Positions 36,801-44,845 of a stretch of 64,000 nucleotides of DNA are shown here, piece by piece. This stretch comes from Lentimicrobium sp. (GTDB lineage Bacteria; Bacteroidota; Bacteroidia; Bacteroidales; Lentimicrobiaceae). The notes under the pieces are model-generated. The model was not told where the DNA came from, did not search any database, and was given only the letters and a program-made list of their open reading frames with translations. The position numbers were made by a program, and so were the translations under genes. Where the stretch lies: the NCBI GenBank assembly GCA_019429275.1, contig JAHYJC010000012.1, positions 1 through 64,000 of the forward strand, in the 5' to 3' direction. Positions within the stretch are counted from its first letter, which is position 1. Each line of letters starts with the position of its first letter.

Positions 36801-37248
36801 AATCGAAATAGTACTTCCCATCGCAGTTAATGCTGATTATAAGCTACATCCTTGTGGTAACAGCGGCTCTGTATTTACCATAAAAGCCGATGAACTTAAC
36901 GAAGGAGAAAATATACTGACCATTGCCTGTGAAAATGAGGGGGGATGCTTTGTTGAAACGAGTTTCACAGTCACGGTAATCAAGGCTATAAGACCTTTAG
37001 CAGGGAAAGAGCTTCTGATATATCCTAATCCGGCTGTTGATCAGATTTCATTTGCCACTACAATTCAGGATAATGGTAAAATCAGTGTTAAAATGTTCAA
37101 TATTTCCGGACAGTTGGTGGTGCAATCCGATAAGGATAATGCTTACGGCAACCCACTTGACATTTCAGGCTTGCCTGGTGGAATTTACATGGTAAGAATA
37201 GAAAATGGTGAAGAAGTGCAAAATGGCAGATTTATAAAAATGATGTAA
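33802..37248 (+). CDS. gingipain-like cysteine peptidase (C25) with T9SS sorting tail
   Basis: 1148 residues from the ATG at 33802, which starts a signal peptide (ends LLYSQ); upstream codons add unrelated residues. A propeptide region (about 20-210) precedes the catalytic C25 domain. Catalytic His443 is in YIGHGSSGAW and Cys476 in AAGCSSGDF; the 33-residue spacing equals that in RgpB. Ig-like and beta-sandwich domains follow (about 590-1060, including a jelly-roll near 770-900), then the type A sorting tail (from 1070, LLIYPNP). Exported by T9SS to the surface or medium. P1 specificity (Arg or Lys) was not determined. Confidence 0.9.
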   Translation: MKKLFTIIFLMVLSGLLYSQEWISITGESSSEPRVTIENLPSVGLSASISIEGFWKQEVSTPAGIMNRIVVVDGTAQTEAGFPDVQHLTVSLMIPETGNFSINVLRADYTDYSDIVVAPSKGDPQFSDLPGWGSLVYNKDLLTNNDFYPAAIAEAGQPYIWCDTRGMALQVYPFAYNPVSGILRVYHNIEINLQVDAEPGTNELVRYSGSYGRLSGLSTLKQSHFINYSESSRYQPVEEAGNMLIVAPENYRTTLQPFIDWKTRCGIVCEFADVSAFQSADQIRQFVSERYYSQGLAYLILAGDAAQVPTNQAENGASDNMYGYIAGDDHYPEVLVGRFSAENVNQLAIMVKRSIEYEMLGKGNNAYSNFLGIASEEGPGDDGELDFEHMRNIGKLLQTYNYSNFAEMYDGSQGEADAAGNPNSGMVEAAINNGQGAVMYIGHGSSGAWTTSAFSGDKVAALSNTETHPFIWAAGCSSGDFVTTTCLAERWLRAEKNGVPTGAVAVMMSTSRQSWYPPMEAQDEMALILARKKESVTTRTFGGISMSGCMRMNDKYGPGGFKVTDTWNIFGDPSVVVRTALPMEMQALHSSTLGTDAREFVVKLNVSEALACITYNGKLYGAGRVQDGTAIINLDEIPETGVMQLTITAYNYRPYTADIEITKMPSVAFNPEPVNYAGKISPYTLLRWKTKDGMEPAFFEILISENPDMSNPISTMVSFTNEIRPQFPLAYATTCYWKVISYNEFGSSESRVFNFNTANPPDEDFESQGFPRSNWLNTDDSPWFIDGETSFEGNYSLRSGIIDDLGSSRLAYSCYSHSCDYISFRVKISSQTNADFLRLVINGNTVATYSGEFDWTEEKFPIDPGEHLIEWIYSKNESESHGMDAVWIDNIYLPGNLDPVVIIDDFETCQGYDVELSIQTTGSSRVEWLSEGSGIFDDYNSHFPVYIPSKEDKARGYVILFTDVFGNDFCDPVRYETTVTLLALPELPAINDTVLYAGEEIEIVLPIAVNADYKLHPCGNSGSVFTIKADELNEGENILTIACENEGGCFVETSFTVTVIKAIRPLAGKELLIYPNPAVDQISFATTIQDNGKISVKMFNISGQLVVQSDKDNAYGNPLDISGLPGGIYMVRIENGEEVQNGRFIKMM

Positions 37249-37288
37249 GGTCTCACTTCTTGAATTACCGGAAACCAGGGGGAAATCA

Positions 37289-37319
37289 TGGGCTTGCTGC
37301 AAAGCAGGCCCTGATTTTT
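37289..37319 (+). terminator. possible terminator after the C25 peptidase gene
   Basis: GGGC-TTG-CTGC-AAA-GCAG-GCCC forms a bulged 4+4 bp stem followed by TGATTTTTA. Weak but well placed 40 bases after the stop codon. Confidence 0.5.
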
Positions 37320-37383
37320 ATGTGTAAAAATACAAGCAAACGAAATTATTATTTACTTTCACATCGACAAAACGACAAAACAG

Positions 37384-40300
37384 ATGATGAAATTTTTACT
37401 TGCATTAATACTGCTTCCACTGTTGCTTCATGCCCAGGATGGTGAATATACTCCGAAACAGGTTCAGCTTCGTTATCCCGAACTTCAGCCCATGAGTGCT
37501 TATGATTCAATGATGCTTTCGCGTTTACCGGAATTTGTGCCCGAAAACAATACACTTCGCCGTTTACTTCCGTTTTCAGTCGATAATTCTGTACTACCCT
37601 GGTTCAGGCCATTGGTTGCCCAGGTAGGACTTGAATGTGGTCAGGCAAGTAGTATCGGAGTTATGTTTACCTATGAAATGGCCAATGCAAGACAATTGCC
37701 GGCCAATGTACCTGAGAATCAATATACCACGCATTTTACCTATAGTTTTATCAACGGAGGCTCTAATGCCGGAGTTAATTATTATGAATCCTTCGAAATT
37801 ATAAAAAAGGCAGGAAATCCAACGATTGCAGATTACGGAGGAATGGCTCCCGGGGGGCCGTCTATGTGGATGAACGGATATGCCAAGTACTACAATGCCT
37901 TGCACAACCGTGTAGATGAGGTTTATTCAGTAAAAGTAAATACAGCCGAGGGTATTCAAACCCTTAAAAACTGGATTTACGACCACGCCAATGGATCCTC
38001 AGCCGGTGGGCTCGGATGTTTTTACGGTCAGTATTCCAACCCGCCGATGGTTTTACCTCCGGGCACACCCGAAGCGGGTAAACACGTAATACCTTCATGG
38101 GGCAGCTCAGCCAACCATGCCATGACCATCTGTGGCTACAACGATTCTATTCGCTGGGATTACAATGGCGACGGGCAATACACCAACCATATCGACCTTA
38201 ACGGTGATGGTATTATCGATGTGCGCGACTGGGAAATCGGAGGGTTTAAAATGGCCAATACCTATGGCTCCATCAGCGGTTGGGGCGATCAGGGCTTTGC
38301 CTATATGATGTATAAGTCGGTGGCCGATCCGTTTCAGCAGGGTGGCATCTGGAACAACAGTGTTGTAATAGTGGATGTTAAAGATGAGTATCAGCCACAG
38401 CTCACTGCAAAAATCTCAATGTCGTACTATTGCAGAAATAAACTTAAGGTTACCGTTGGCGTATCATCCGACCCTGCTGCAACACAACCGGAATACATCA
38501 TGCATTTCCCGGTTTTTGATTTTCAGGGAGGTTGTCTGCCCATGCAGGGAAATGGTTTTCCCGAAATCATTGAATTCGGACTCGATCTGAATCCCATTCT
38601 GGTGCACCTTGAGCCGGAAGTTGAAGCCAGGTTTTTTCTGAGAATTGAAGAAAACGATCCGCTGAACGAAGGAACCGGAATACTGACCGGATTCTCACTA
38701 ATGGACTATACACAAGGGGTCACTGAAATTAACAGCATGGTTACCAATATCCCAATCGTTAACAATGGCATTACTTCTGTAAATTTAAATGCCTCCATCA
38801 ATTTTGATCCCGCACTGATTGTCACTGAAAACCTTCCTCCGCTTCAGTTATACGGCAACTACAGTGCTGAACTTCAGGCTCAGGGAGGAACTCCGCCCTA
38901 CAAATGGAGCATTGCAGAAGATTATTCACGTTTTGATTCTGTAGCAACCATGCAGAATATCACCGCCCAAAAGCTGACCCTTTCGAGCAACAGCAATGGC
39001 AAAGCCCAGGTGAATCTGCCTTTTGCTTTTCCTTATTTTGGCAACGAATATGAAGTAGTTTATGCTACTGCCGATGGTTACCTCATCTTTGAAAACACAC
39101 TGATTCCCTGGCCTTTTTACATAGAAGGAAGAACATATTTTATTGACAATCCTATGATTGCCCCCAGTATGTCAAATCCTTACATTATTACTCCTGCCGA
39201 AGGTGATGGGGTGTGGTATGAGGCTTCAGAGGACTATGTTACCTTCAGGTGGAAGATGTCAATTTATCAGACTGCCGGAACTATAAATTCCACAGCCCGT
39301 TTGTTCAGGGATGGCCGCATAGAACTGAACTTCGGAGAATTCAGCGCACCTTCATACATTGAAAGATATACCGGAATTTCGGCTGGGGATGGAGAAAACT
39401 ATTACCTGCTTTCACACAATCCCGACTTTTCGCCTGCACTTGACCAGCTCGTGCGATACAGTCCTCTTGCGCTGCATAAAGGTATTGATTTGACAGAAAA
39501 CGGTTTGCTTACAGGCACAGCCGTTGAAATGTCCGAAGATATTCCTTTAAGATTTTGTGTTTCAGACAAAAACAATCTCAAGAGCTATAAAACTCTGATA
39601 ATTAGCACAGAAGGCTTGCAAATGGAATACGAAATAAACTCTGGCGATGATTCAGTGATTGAATTTGGCGAAACATTTACCATTGATCTTCAGATTACGA
39701 ATCATAACAGCTTCCCAATTCAGGAGACAACATTTTCGCTCACCACCATTGATACGAATTTCGAAGTCCTCGATGGCCTTTCTTCAATTTCAGGACTCTT
39801 ACCTGGAGAGAGTATTTCGGTGAAAGATGCATTTATGGTACTGACAGGAAATTTTGTGCCCGACGATCACGAGGGAATCTTTACCATCTCAGCTTCATCA
39901 GCCGAGGGAAACTGGGCCCGTACCATAAGCCTCACAGGGCACAGCCCGGTTATTGACTTCAGCAATCTGCAAATTGTGGATGGCAACAATGGCATACTCG
40001 AACCCGGCGAAAGTGCTATACTACAGATTGGAATTACAAATACCGGAGGAGCAAAATTGTTAAACGCAGTGGCATCATTGCAATCCTGGGACCCATATTT
40101 AACAATAACTGAAGTGAATCATTCCTGCGACACCCTCTCGCCTGATGAAGAATGGTCAATTACCTATAACATCGCCCTTGCACCAGCTGCGCCACTTTAT
40201 CATACCCTGCTGCTCAATGTTCAGGTTTTGGGTGATAATGAGTTTAATTTCATTAAAACAATTCCGCTGCTCACAGGCTTCATCATTGAAGATTTTGAAA

Positions 40301-41007
40301 CCGGTTCAATGTTTACGTATGATTGGCAAACCGGAGGAAATACAAAATGGTACATCGAAGGAGAAAGTGCCTGGGAAGGTAATTACTGTGCAAGGTCAGG
40401 GTCCATTGTTGACAATCAGAACTCAAACCTCTGGCTTGAATGGAATGTGGCTTATGCCGATTCTATTTCTTTCTGGTATAAGGTTTCATCAGAAGCCAAC
40501 TACGATTATCTCTACTTTTTCTGTGGCGAACAGGAAAAAGGTAAATGGGCCGGTGAAGTTCCATGGTCTTTTGCAAAATTTCCCGTCAACTCGGGTAATC
40601 AGATTTTCTCATGGCGATACAAAAAGGATGTAAGTGTTTCAACCGGTGAAGATTGCGCAAGAATCGATTATATAATGCTGCCTGTTTTTGAAGTGCCAAC
40701 AGCGGTTCCGGAAACCGAAACCATACTTTCGATATTTTCGGTTTATCCCAACCCTTTTACAGAGGATTTTACCATCAGCTATGGGCTGATGCAATCAAGC
40801 CATGTTAATGTGCTGGTAAGTGATGCAAAGGGCCGGATTTTATACCAGCACTCCCCGCCAACTCCTTTGCCAAAAGGAATACACCAGTTAAAGCCCGGGC
40901 TCAATTTGGAGGCTCCGGGTACTTATCTTATTATTCTTCAGACAGATACAGGTAGGTATGTGAAAAAATTAATCCGCACAGGGCGGAGTAAAGCCGGTGT
41001 TAATTAA
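37384..41007 (+). CDS. papain-like (C1) peptidase with T9SS sorting tail
   Basis: 1207 residues with a signal peptide (ends LLHAQ). The peptidase domain spans about 60-325: Cys85 in GLECGQASSIGVMFTYEM, His245 in ANHAMTICGYND, and the Asn/Trp region in KMANTYGSISGWGDQGF. The QGxCGSCW motif of papain is changed to ECGQASS, so the first cysteine of the motif is the only nucleophile candidate. Later parts include two or three Ig-like/CARDB-like domains (about 720-960, with the repeated pattern NGILEPGESAILQIGITNTG), a jelly-roll (about 965-1090) and the sorting tail from 1118 (FSVYPNP). The jelly-roll resembles that of the C25 protein just upstream. Confidence 0.85.
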   Translation: MMKFLLALILLPLLLHAQDGEYTPKQVQLRYPELQPMSAYDSMMLSRLPEFVPENNTLRRLLPFSVDNSVLPWFRPLVAQVGLECGQASSIGVMFTYEMANARQLPANVPENQYTTHFTYSFINGGSNAGVNYYESFEIIKKAGNPTIADYGGMAPGGPSMWMNGYAKYYNALHNRVDEVYSVKVNTAEGIQTLKNWIYDHANGSSAGGLGCFYGQYSNPPMVLPPGTPEAGKHVIPSWGSSANHAMTICGYNDSIRWDYNGDGQYTNHIDLNGDGIIDVRDWEIGGFKMANTYGSISGWGDQGFAYMMYKSVADPFQQGGIWNNSVVIVDVKDEYQPQLTAKISMSYYCRNKLKVTVGVSSDPAATQPEYIMHFPVFDFQGGCLPMQGNGFPEIIEFGLDLNPILVHLEPEVEARFFLRIEENDPLNEGTGILTGFSLMDYTQGVTEINSMVTNIPIVNNGITSVNLNASINFDPALIVTENLPPLQLYGNYSAELQAQGGTPPYKWSIAEDYSRFDSVATMQNITAQKLTLSSNSNGKAQVNLPFAFPYFGNEYEVVYATADGYLIFENTLIPWPFYIEGRTYFIDNPMIAPSMSNPYIITPAEGDGVWYEASEDYVTFRWKMSIYQTAGTINSTARLFRDGRIELNFGEFSAPSYIERYTGISAGDGENYYLLSHNPDFSPALDQLVRYSPLALHKGIDLTENGLLTGTAVEMSEDIPLRFCVSDKNNLKSYKTLIISTEGLQMEYEINSGDDSVIEFGETFTIDLQITNHNSFPIQETTFSLTTIDTNFEVLDGLSSISGLLPGESISVKDAFMVLTGNFVPDDHEGIFTISASSAEGNWARTISLTGHSPVIDFSNLQIVDGNNGILEPGESAILQIGITNTGGAKLLNAVASLQSWDPYLTITEVNHSCDTLSPDEEWSITYNIALAPAAPLYHTLLLNVQVLGDNEFNFIKTIPLLTGFIIEDFETGSMFTYDWQTGGNTKWYIEGESAWEGNYCARSGSIVDNQNSNLWLEWNVAYADSISFWYKVSSEANYDYLYFFCGEQEKGKWAGEVPWSFAKFPVNSGNQIFSWRYKKDVSVSTGEDCARIDYIMLPVFEVPTAVPETETILSIFSVYPNPFTEDFTISYGLMQSSHVNVLVSDAKGRILYQHSPPTPLPKGIHQLKPGLNLEAPGTYLIILQTDTGRYVKKLIRTGRSKAGVN

Positions 41008-41051
41008 GAAAACAAATTATTCACTTACTTTGCCAAACAGATAGCGCAGGC

Positions 41052-42560
41052 ATGAATAATGGCAGAAAATTTCCGGAAGAATGGCTAAAACAGGGAATGT
41101 TTACATTTCTCCTGTTTATGATGGTTTTTCCACTGCTACAGTCGCGCTTCGGATTGATTAAAGAAAAGCCCCTTACCGGTGCATTTTCAGCCATTGCCAA
41201 ACCCGATCCGGGTAGTTTTACACGGCCCGAATGGCTGAGTGGTGTTTTTCAGGATGAATTTAACAAACGAACCGAAAATCATATCGGATTCCGGAATTCT
41301 CTTGTGAGAATAAACAATCAGATCGATTATACTTTTTTCAGGCAAGCCAATGCCGAAGGGGTAATTTCAGGGAAAAACGGAGAATTGTTTGAAGAAGATT
41401 ACATCAGGGAGGCAAAGGGTTTGTTTTTTATTGGCGACGAAACCTGGAAGAAAAAAGCAGCTCAGTTAAAGGCCGTGCAGGATACACTTGCCGTTTTTGG
41501 AAAAACACTGGTGGTAATTATCGAACCGGGAAAAGCAACGTACTACCCCGAGTTATCTCCCCGAAAATACCGGAATATTGATTCTGACGGGAAATTGACA
41601 AACTATGGGCAAATGGTTCACCATTTCATTAAGGAAGGCATCAATTTACTGGATTTGGATGCGTATTTCAGAAAAATGAAAAACGAAGTGCCCCATCCTT
41701 TGTTTCTAAAGGGAGGAACTCACTGGAGCTACTATGGGGCGGCACTTGCAGCTGATACTACCCTGGCATACCTTTCAGGATTGAGTCATAAATATATTCC
41801 GGATATGACGATTGAAGGCATCAAAAATCTTGATACCATAAGGCATCCCGATTATGACATTGGTTTGGCAATGAATCTGATATTTTCCATAAGGCAAGAA
41901 GAACCCGTTTACCCGGTTTTTAGTTTTGACGAGAAGCAAACTTCAGAAAAAGCCGACGTACTCATTGTCGGAGACAGTTTCTATTTCAACTGGCTCAATG
42001 ATCAAATCACTCCCTCGGCTTTTAGCAATTGTGATTTCTGGTACTATAATAAAAATATTACCCGCTGCGATTACCTGCAGGATGGAATAGCCTCAGATAA
42101 AAATCTCAGGGACGAGGTGCTAAAACGTGATATCATTATGATTATGATTACCGGAAGATTTCACCATGCATTTGCCTGGAGTTTTGACGAACAGCTACAT
42201 GAATTGTTTTTCCCCGAAAAGAGGGATCACGAATGGTACTTTGCCAATCAGGTAAGAGTTTATGATGCAGCTTTCAGGCAAATGGTTGCCGAAGCCGATT
42301 CTATGCAGATAAGCAATGAACAACGCATCAATCAGGAGGCAAGCTATTTATTCTATAAGGATTACACAGAAAATCCTGAGAAATATACCCGGCGTCATGA
42401 ACTGGTCAGGCTATACAGTCTGGGCATTTCAAGCACACCCGAATGGATGGAGCAAATAAGAGAGAAAGCCTTAAAAAACGGAGTTGATGTTGATGTGCAA
42501 CTCCGTCGCGATGCAGAATGGATGGCCGATGAAAAACTTAAAAACCTGAACCGGGAATGA
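41052..42560 (+). CDS. AlgX/AlgJ-like SGNH-fold membrane protein
   Basis: 502 residues with one N-terminal membrane anchor (about 14-32). Motifs of the alginate O-acetylation AlgX/AlgJ/DHHW family: an N-terminal block FQDEFNKRTENHIGFRN, GGTHWSYYG with His224, and VGDSF with Ser309. The Asp two residues before the His in AlgX (DTH) is Gly here (GTH), so the charge relay may differ. Such proteins usually pass acetyl groups onto exported polysaccharides with an MBOAT partner, but no MBOAT gene is in the window. It lies between genes for T9SS-exported proteases, and its substrate is unknown. Confidence 0.8.
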   Translation: MNNGRKFPEEWLKQGMFTFLLFMMVFPLLQSRFGLIKEKPLTGAFSAIAKPDPGSFTRPEWLSGVFQDEFNKRTENHIGFRNSLVRINNQIDYTFFRQANAEGVISGKNGELFEEDYIREAKGLFFIGDETWKKKAAQLKAVQDTLAVFGKTLVVIIEPGKATYYPELSPRKYRNIDSDGKLTNYGQMVHHFIKEGINLLDLDAYFRKMKNEVPHPLFLKGGTHWSYYGAALAADTTLAYLSGLSHKYIPDMTIEGIKNLDTIRHPDYDIGLAMNLIFSIRQEEPVYPVFSFDEKQTSEKADVLIVGDSFYFNWLNDQITPSAFSNCDFWYYNKNITRCDYLQDGIASDKNLRDEVLKRDIIMIMITGRFHHAFAWSFDEQLHELFFPEKRDHEWYFANQVRVYDAAFRQMVAEADSMQISNEQRINQEASYLFYKDYTENPEKYTRRHELVRLYSLGISSTPEWMEQIREKALKNGVDVDVQLRRDAEWMADEKLKNLNRE

Positions 42561-42693
42561 CTCTCTTTTTCCATAAAAAGTAGCTGTGATCTGGATGTTG
42601 TCATTCTACCTGCATTTAATTACATCTGTTTTTGCGAAAATTCTGAACAACAAATCTTTTTATATGTTAATTGACGGAAAAAACCTCTTCAGC

Positions 42694-44652
42694 ATGAAAT
42701 ATTTACTTTTGTTTGCACTTTCAGTGTCAATCAGTCTGCCGTCTTATTCCCAGAATCCTTCTTCGCTGAGAGAAACCGGCGAAATGCTGGTTCAGTTCAA
42801 ACCAACCCTTGAGGCAGTCAACGCCTTACAATTTGCAAATGATTTTGTGGAGGCTGATATATCTTTTGACAGACAATTATCGGAAAGGATGAACATCTGG
42901 CTGCTGACTTTTGACGAATCAAGAGCATCAGCCAATCAATTACTGGAAAAGGTCAGAAGCCATCCGATGGTTTCTCTGGCGCAGTTTAATCATTTGGTCA
43001 CCGAAAGAGAGGTTATTCCCAACGATCCTTCGTTTGATCTGCTGTGGGCTATGCAAAACACCGGGCAAATGAACGGAACCCCTTCGGCCGATATCAAAGC
43101 AACTTTTGCATGGGATATCACAACTTCGGGAACCACTGTACTTGGCGACACCATTGTGGTTGCCATGGTTGATGGTGGCATTGACCTTAACCACAATGAC
43201 TTAAAGCTCTGGAAAAACAGGCTTGAAATTCCCGGCAACGGAATTGATGATGATTTAAACGGATACATTGATGATTACAATGGCTGGAATGCATACGGGA
43301 ACAATGGAAATGTTCAGTCGAGCGATCATGGAACGCATGTTGCAGGAACTGCTACAGCCATTGGTAATAACGAAAACGGCGTCACAGGCGTGGCGTTCAA
43401 CACCTACCTGATGCCCATTTCGGGGTCAGGTTCAAACGAAGCCCTGGTTGTAGCTTCCTACGACTACATTTTCACCATGCGCAGGATTTACAACGAAACC
43501 AATGGTTCGGCCGGGGCTTTTGTTGTTGCCACAAACTCTTCTTTCGGAATTGATATGGGAAATCCAGTCAATTACCCTTTATGGGGAGCAATCTATGATT
43601 CACTGGGCTCGGTCGGAATTCTGAACGTTGCTTCCACTGCAAACAGAAATTGGAATATCGATGAGGTTGGAGACATACCTACAGGAATGACCAACAACTC
43701 GGTTGTAGCCATTACAAACAGCACCAATACCGATGCCCTGAACAGTCAGGCAGGTTACGGCCTCGTCAGCATCGACCTGGCCGCTCCGGGAACCAACATT
43801 TACTCCTCCCGTCCCGGGAATACTTATGGATACAAAACCGGAACATCAATGTCATCGCCCCATGTAACGGGTTCAATAGCCCTTATGTATGCCGCAGCCG
43901 ATTCAGTTACCATTGAGGAGTACAGAAGCAATCCGGAGTTAGTTTCGCTTAAGTTTAAACAATATCTGATTGCTTCTGTGGATACCCTTCCGGCTTTCGT
44001 TGGGCGAACGGTAAGCGGAGGCCGGCTCAACCTGTTTAATACTTTGCTAATGGTTCAAAACCCGCCTTCAATTTCTGTTGAGCCCGATTCAGTTTCAGTT
44101 TTGCTCGGTCCGGGTAACATTGCAAATATTGCACTTGAGATTGCCTCTACCGGCAGTGGCTATAACCCTTTCTCGGTCTTAATACCCGACACCATTTCAT
44201 GGGTTTCTTCTGAATTTCCCAATGATACTTTATCAGGAAGCTTGCCAAAACAAATAAACCTCAGTTTTGCTGCAGGTGACCTGGATGCAGGAAATTACAC
44301 AACCGAAATTACAATCAGAGACTATTTTCTGAACGAAATAACCATTCCGGTCAGCCTGGATATTGAGCTTGGAGTTGATTCAAAAATTTTATCGGGAATT
44401 GATGCGGGATTCAGGGTTTTCCCCAACCCATTCACATCGGGATTCAAGATTTTTCTTTCTCTACCGGAATCAAATGGTGCAGCCTTCCAACTGTTTCGTT
44501 CAAATGGGGCAAAGGTTTATGAAACTTCAAACCAAGCATTTTCAGCGGGATCATACACTTTCAACGTTAATGAAACGCTGGCTCCCGGGGTTTACTTTCT
44601 CCGTTTGACTACCAATAATTTTGTCAGGACATTGAAACTTATTGCGCAATAG
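42694..44652 (+). CDS. subtilisin-like serine peptidase (S8) with T9SS sorting tail
   Basis: 652 residues from the ATG at 42694, which starts the signal peptide (ends PSYSQ). An inhibitor-like propeptide lies at about 25-110. The catalytic triad is Asp160 in VAMVDGGID, His215 in DHGTHVAGT and Ser385 in TGTSMSSPHVTGS. A beta-domain follows (about 455-565), then a type A sorting tail from 573 (FRVFPNP). Exported protease. It is preceded closely by the AlgX-like gene and followed by a terminator. Confidence 0.93.
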   Translation: MKYLLLFALSVSISLPSYSQNPSSLRETGEMLVQFKPTLEAVNALQFANDFVEADISFDRQLSERMNIWLLTFDESRASANQLLEKVRSHPMVSLAQFNHLVTEREVIPNDPSFDLLWAMQNTGQMNGTPSADIKATFAWDITTSGTTVLGDTIVVAMVDGGIDLNHNDLKLWKNRLEIPGNGIDDDLNGYIDDYNGWNAYGNNGNVQSSDHGTHVAGTATAIGNNENGVTGVAFNTYLMPISGSGSNEALVVASYDYIFTMRRIYNETNGSAGAFVVATNSSFGIDMGNPVNYPLWGAIYDSLGSVGILNVASTANRNWNIDEVGDIPTGMTNNSVVAITNSTNTDALNSQAGYGLVSIDLAAPGTNIYSSRPGNTYGYKTGTSMSSPHVTGSIALMYAAADSVTIEEYRSNPELVSLKFKQYLIASVDTLPAFVGRTVSGGRLNLFNTLLMVQNPPSISVEPDSVSVLLGPGNIANIALEIASTGSGYNPFSVLIPDTISWVSSEFPNDTLSGSLPKQINLSFAAGDLDAGNYTTEITIRDYFLNEITIPVSLDIELGVDSKILSGIDAGFRVFPNPFTSGFKIFLSLPESNGAAFQLFRSNGAKVYETSNQAFSAGSYTFNVNETLAPGVYFLRLTTNNFVRTLKLIAQ

Positions 44653-44692
44653 TTAAGAAATCCAATATTTCTTCAAACTCAAAAACCCACAA

Positions 44693-44719
44693 AGTCAGCT
44701 GTAAAAGGCTGATTTTTTT
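44693..44719 (+). terminator. terminator after the S8 peptidase gene
   Basis: Short stem AGTCAGC / GCTGATT (one G-T wobble) with loop TGTAAAAG, directly followed by a run of T. It lies about 40 bases after the stop codon. Confidence 0.7.
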
Positions 44720-44845
44720 GCATTTTTTTTTGCAACCAACAACACTGATGACATTTCTGCATTAATCAACCAGCGGAATTTGTAATTCCTTTGATTTTTC
44801 TGTAACTTTATTCCTTGTTACAAAACAAACCAACACTGAATAAGG

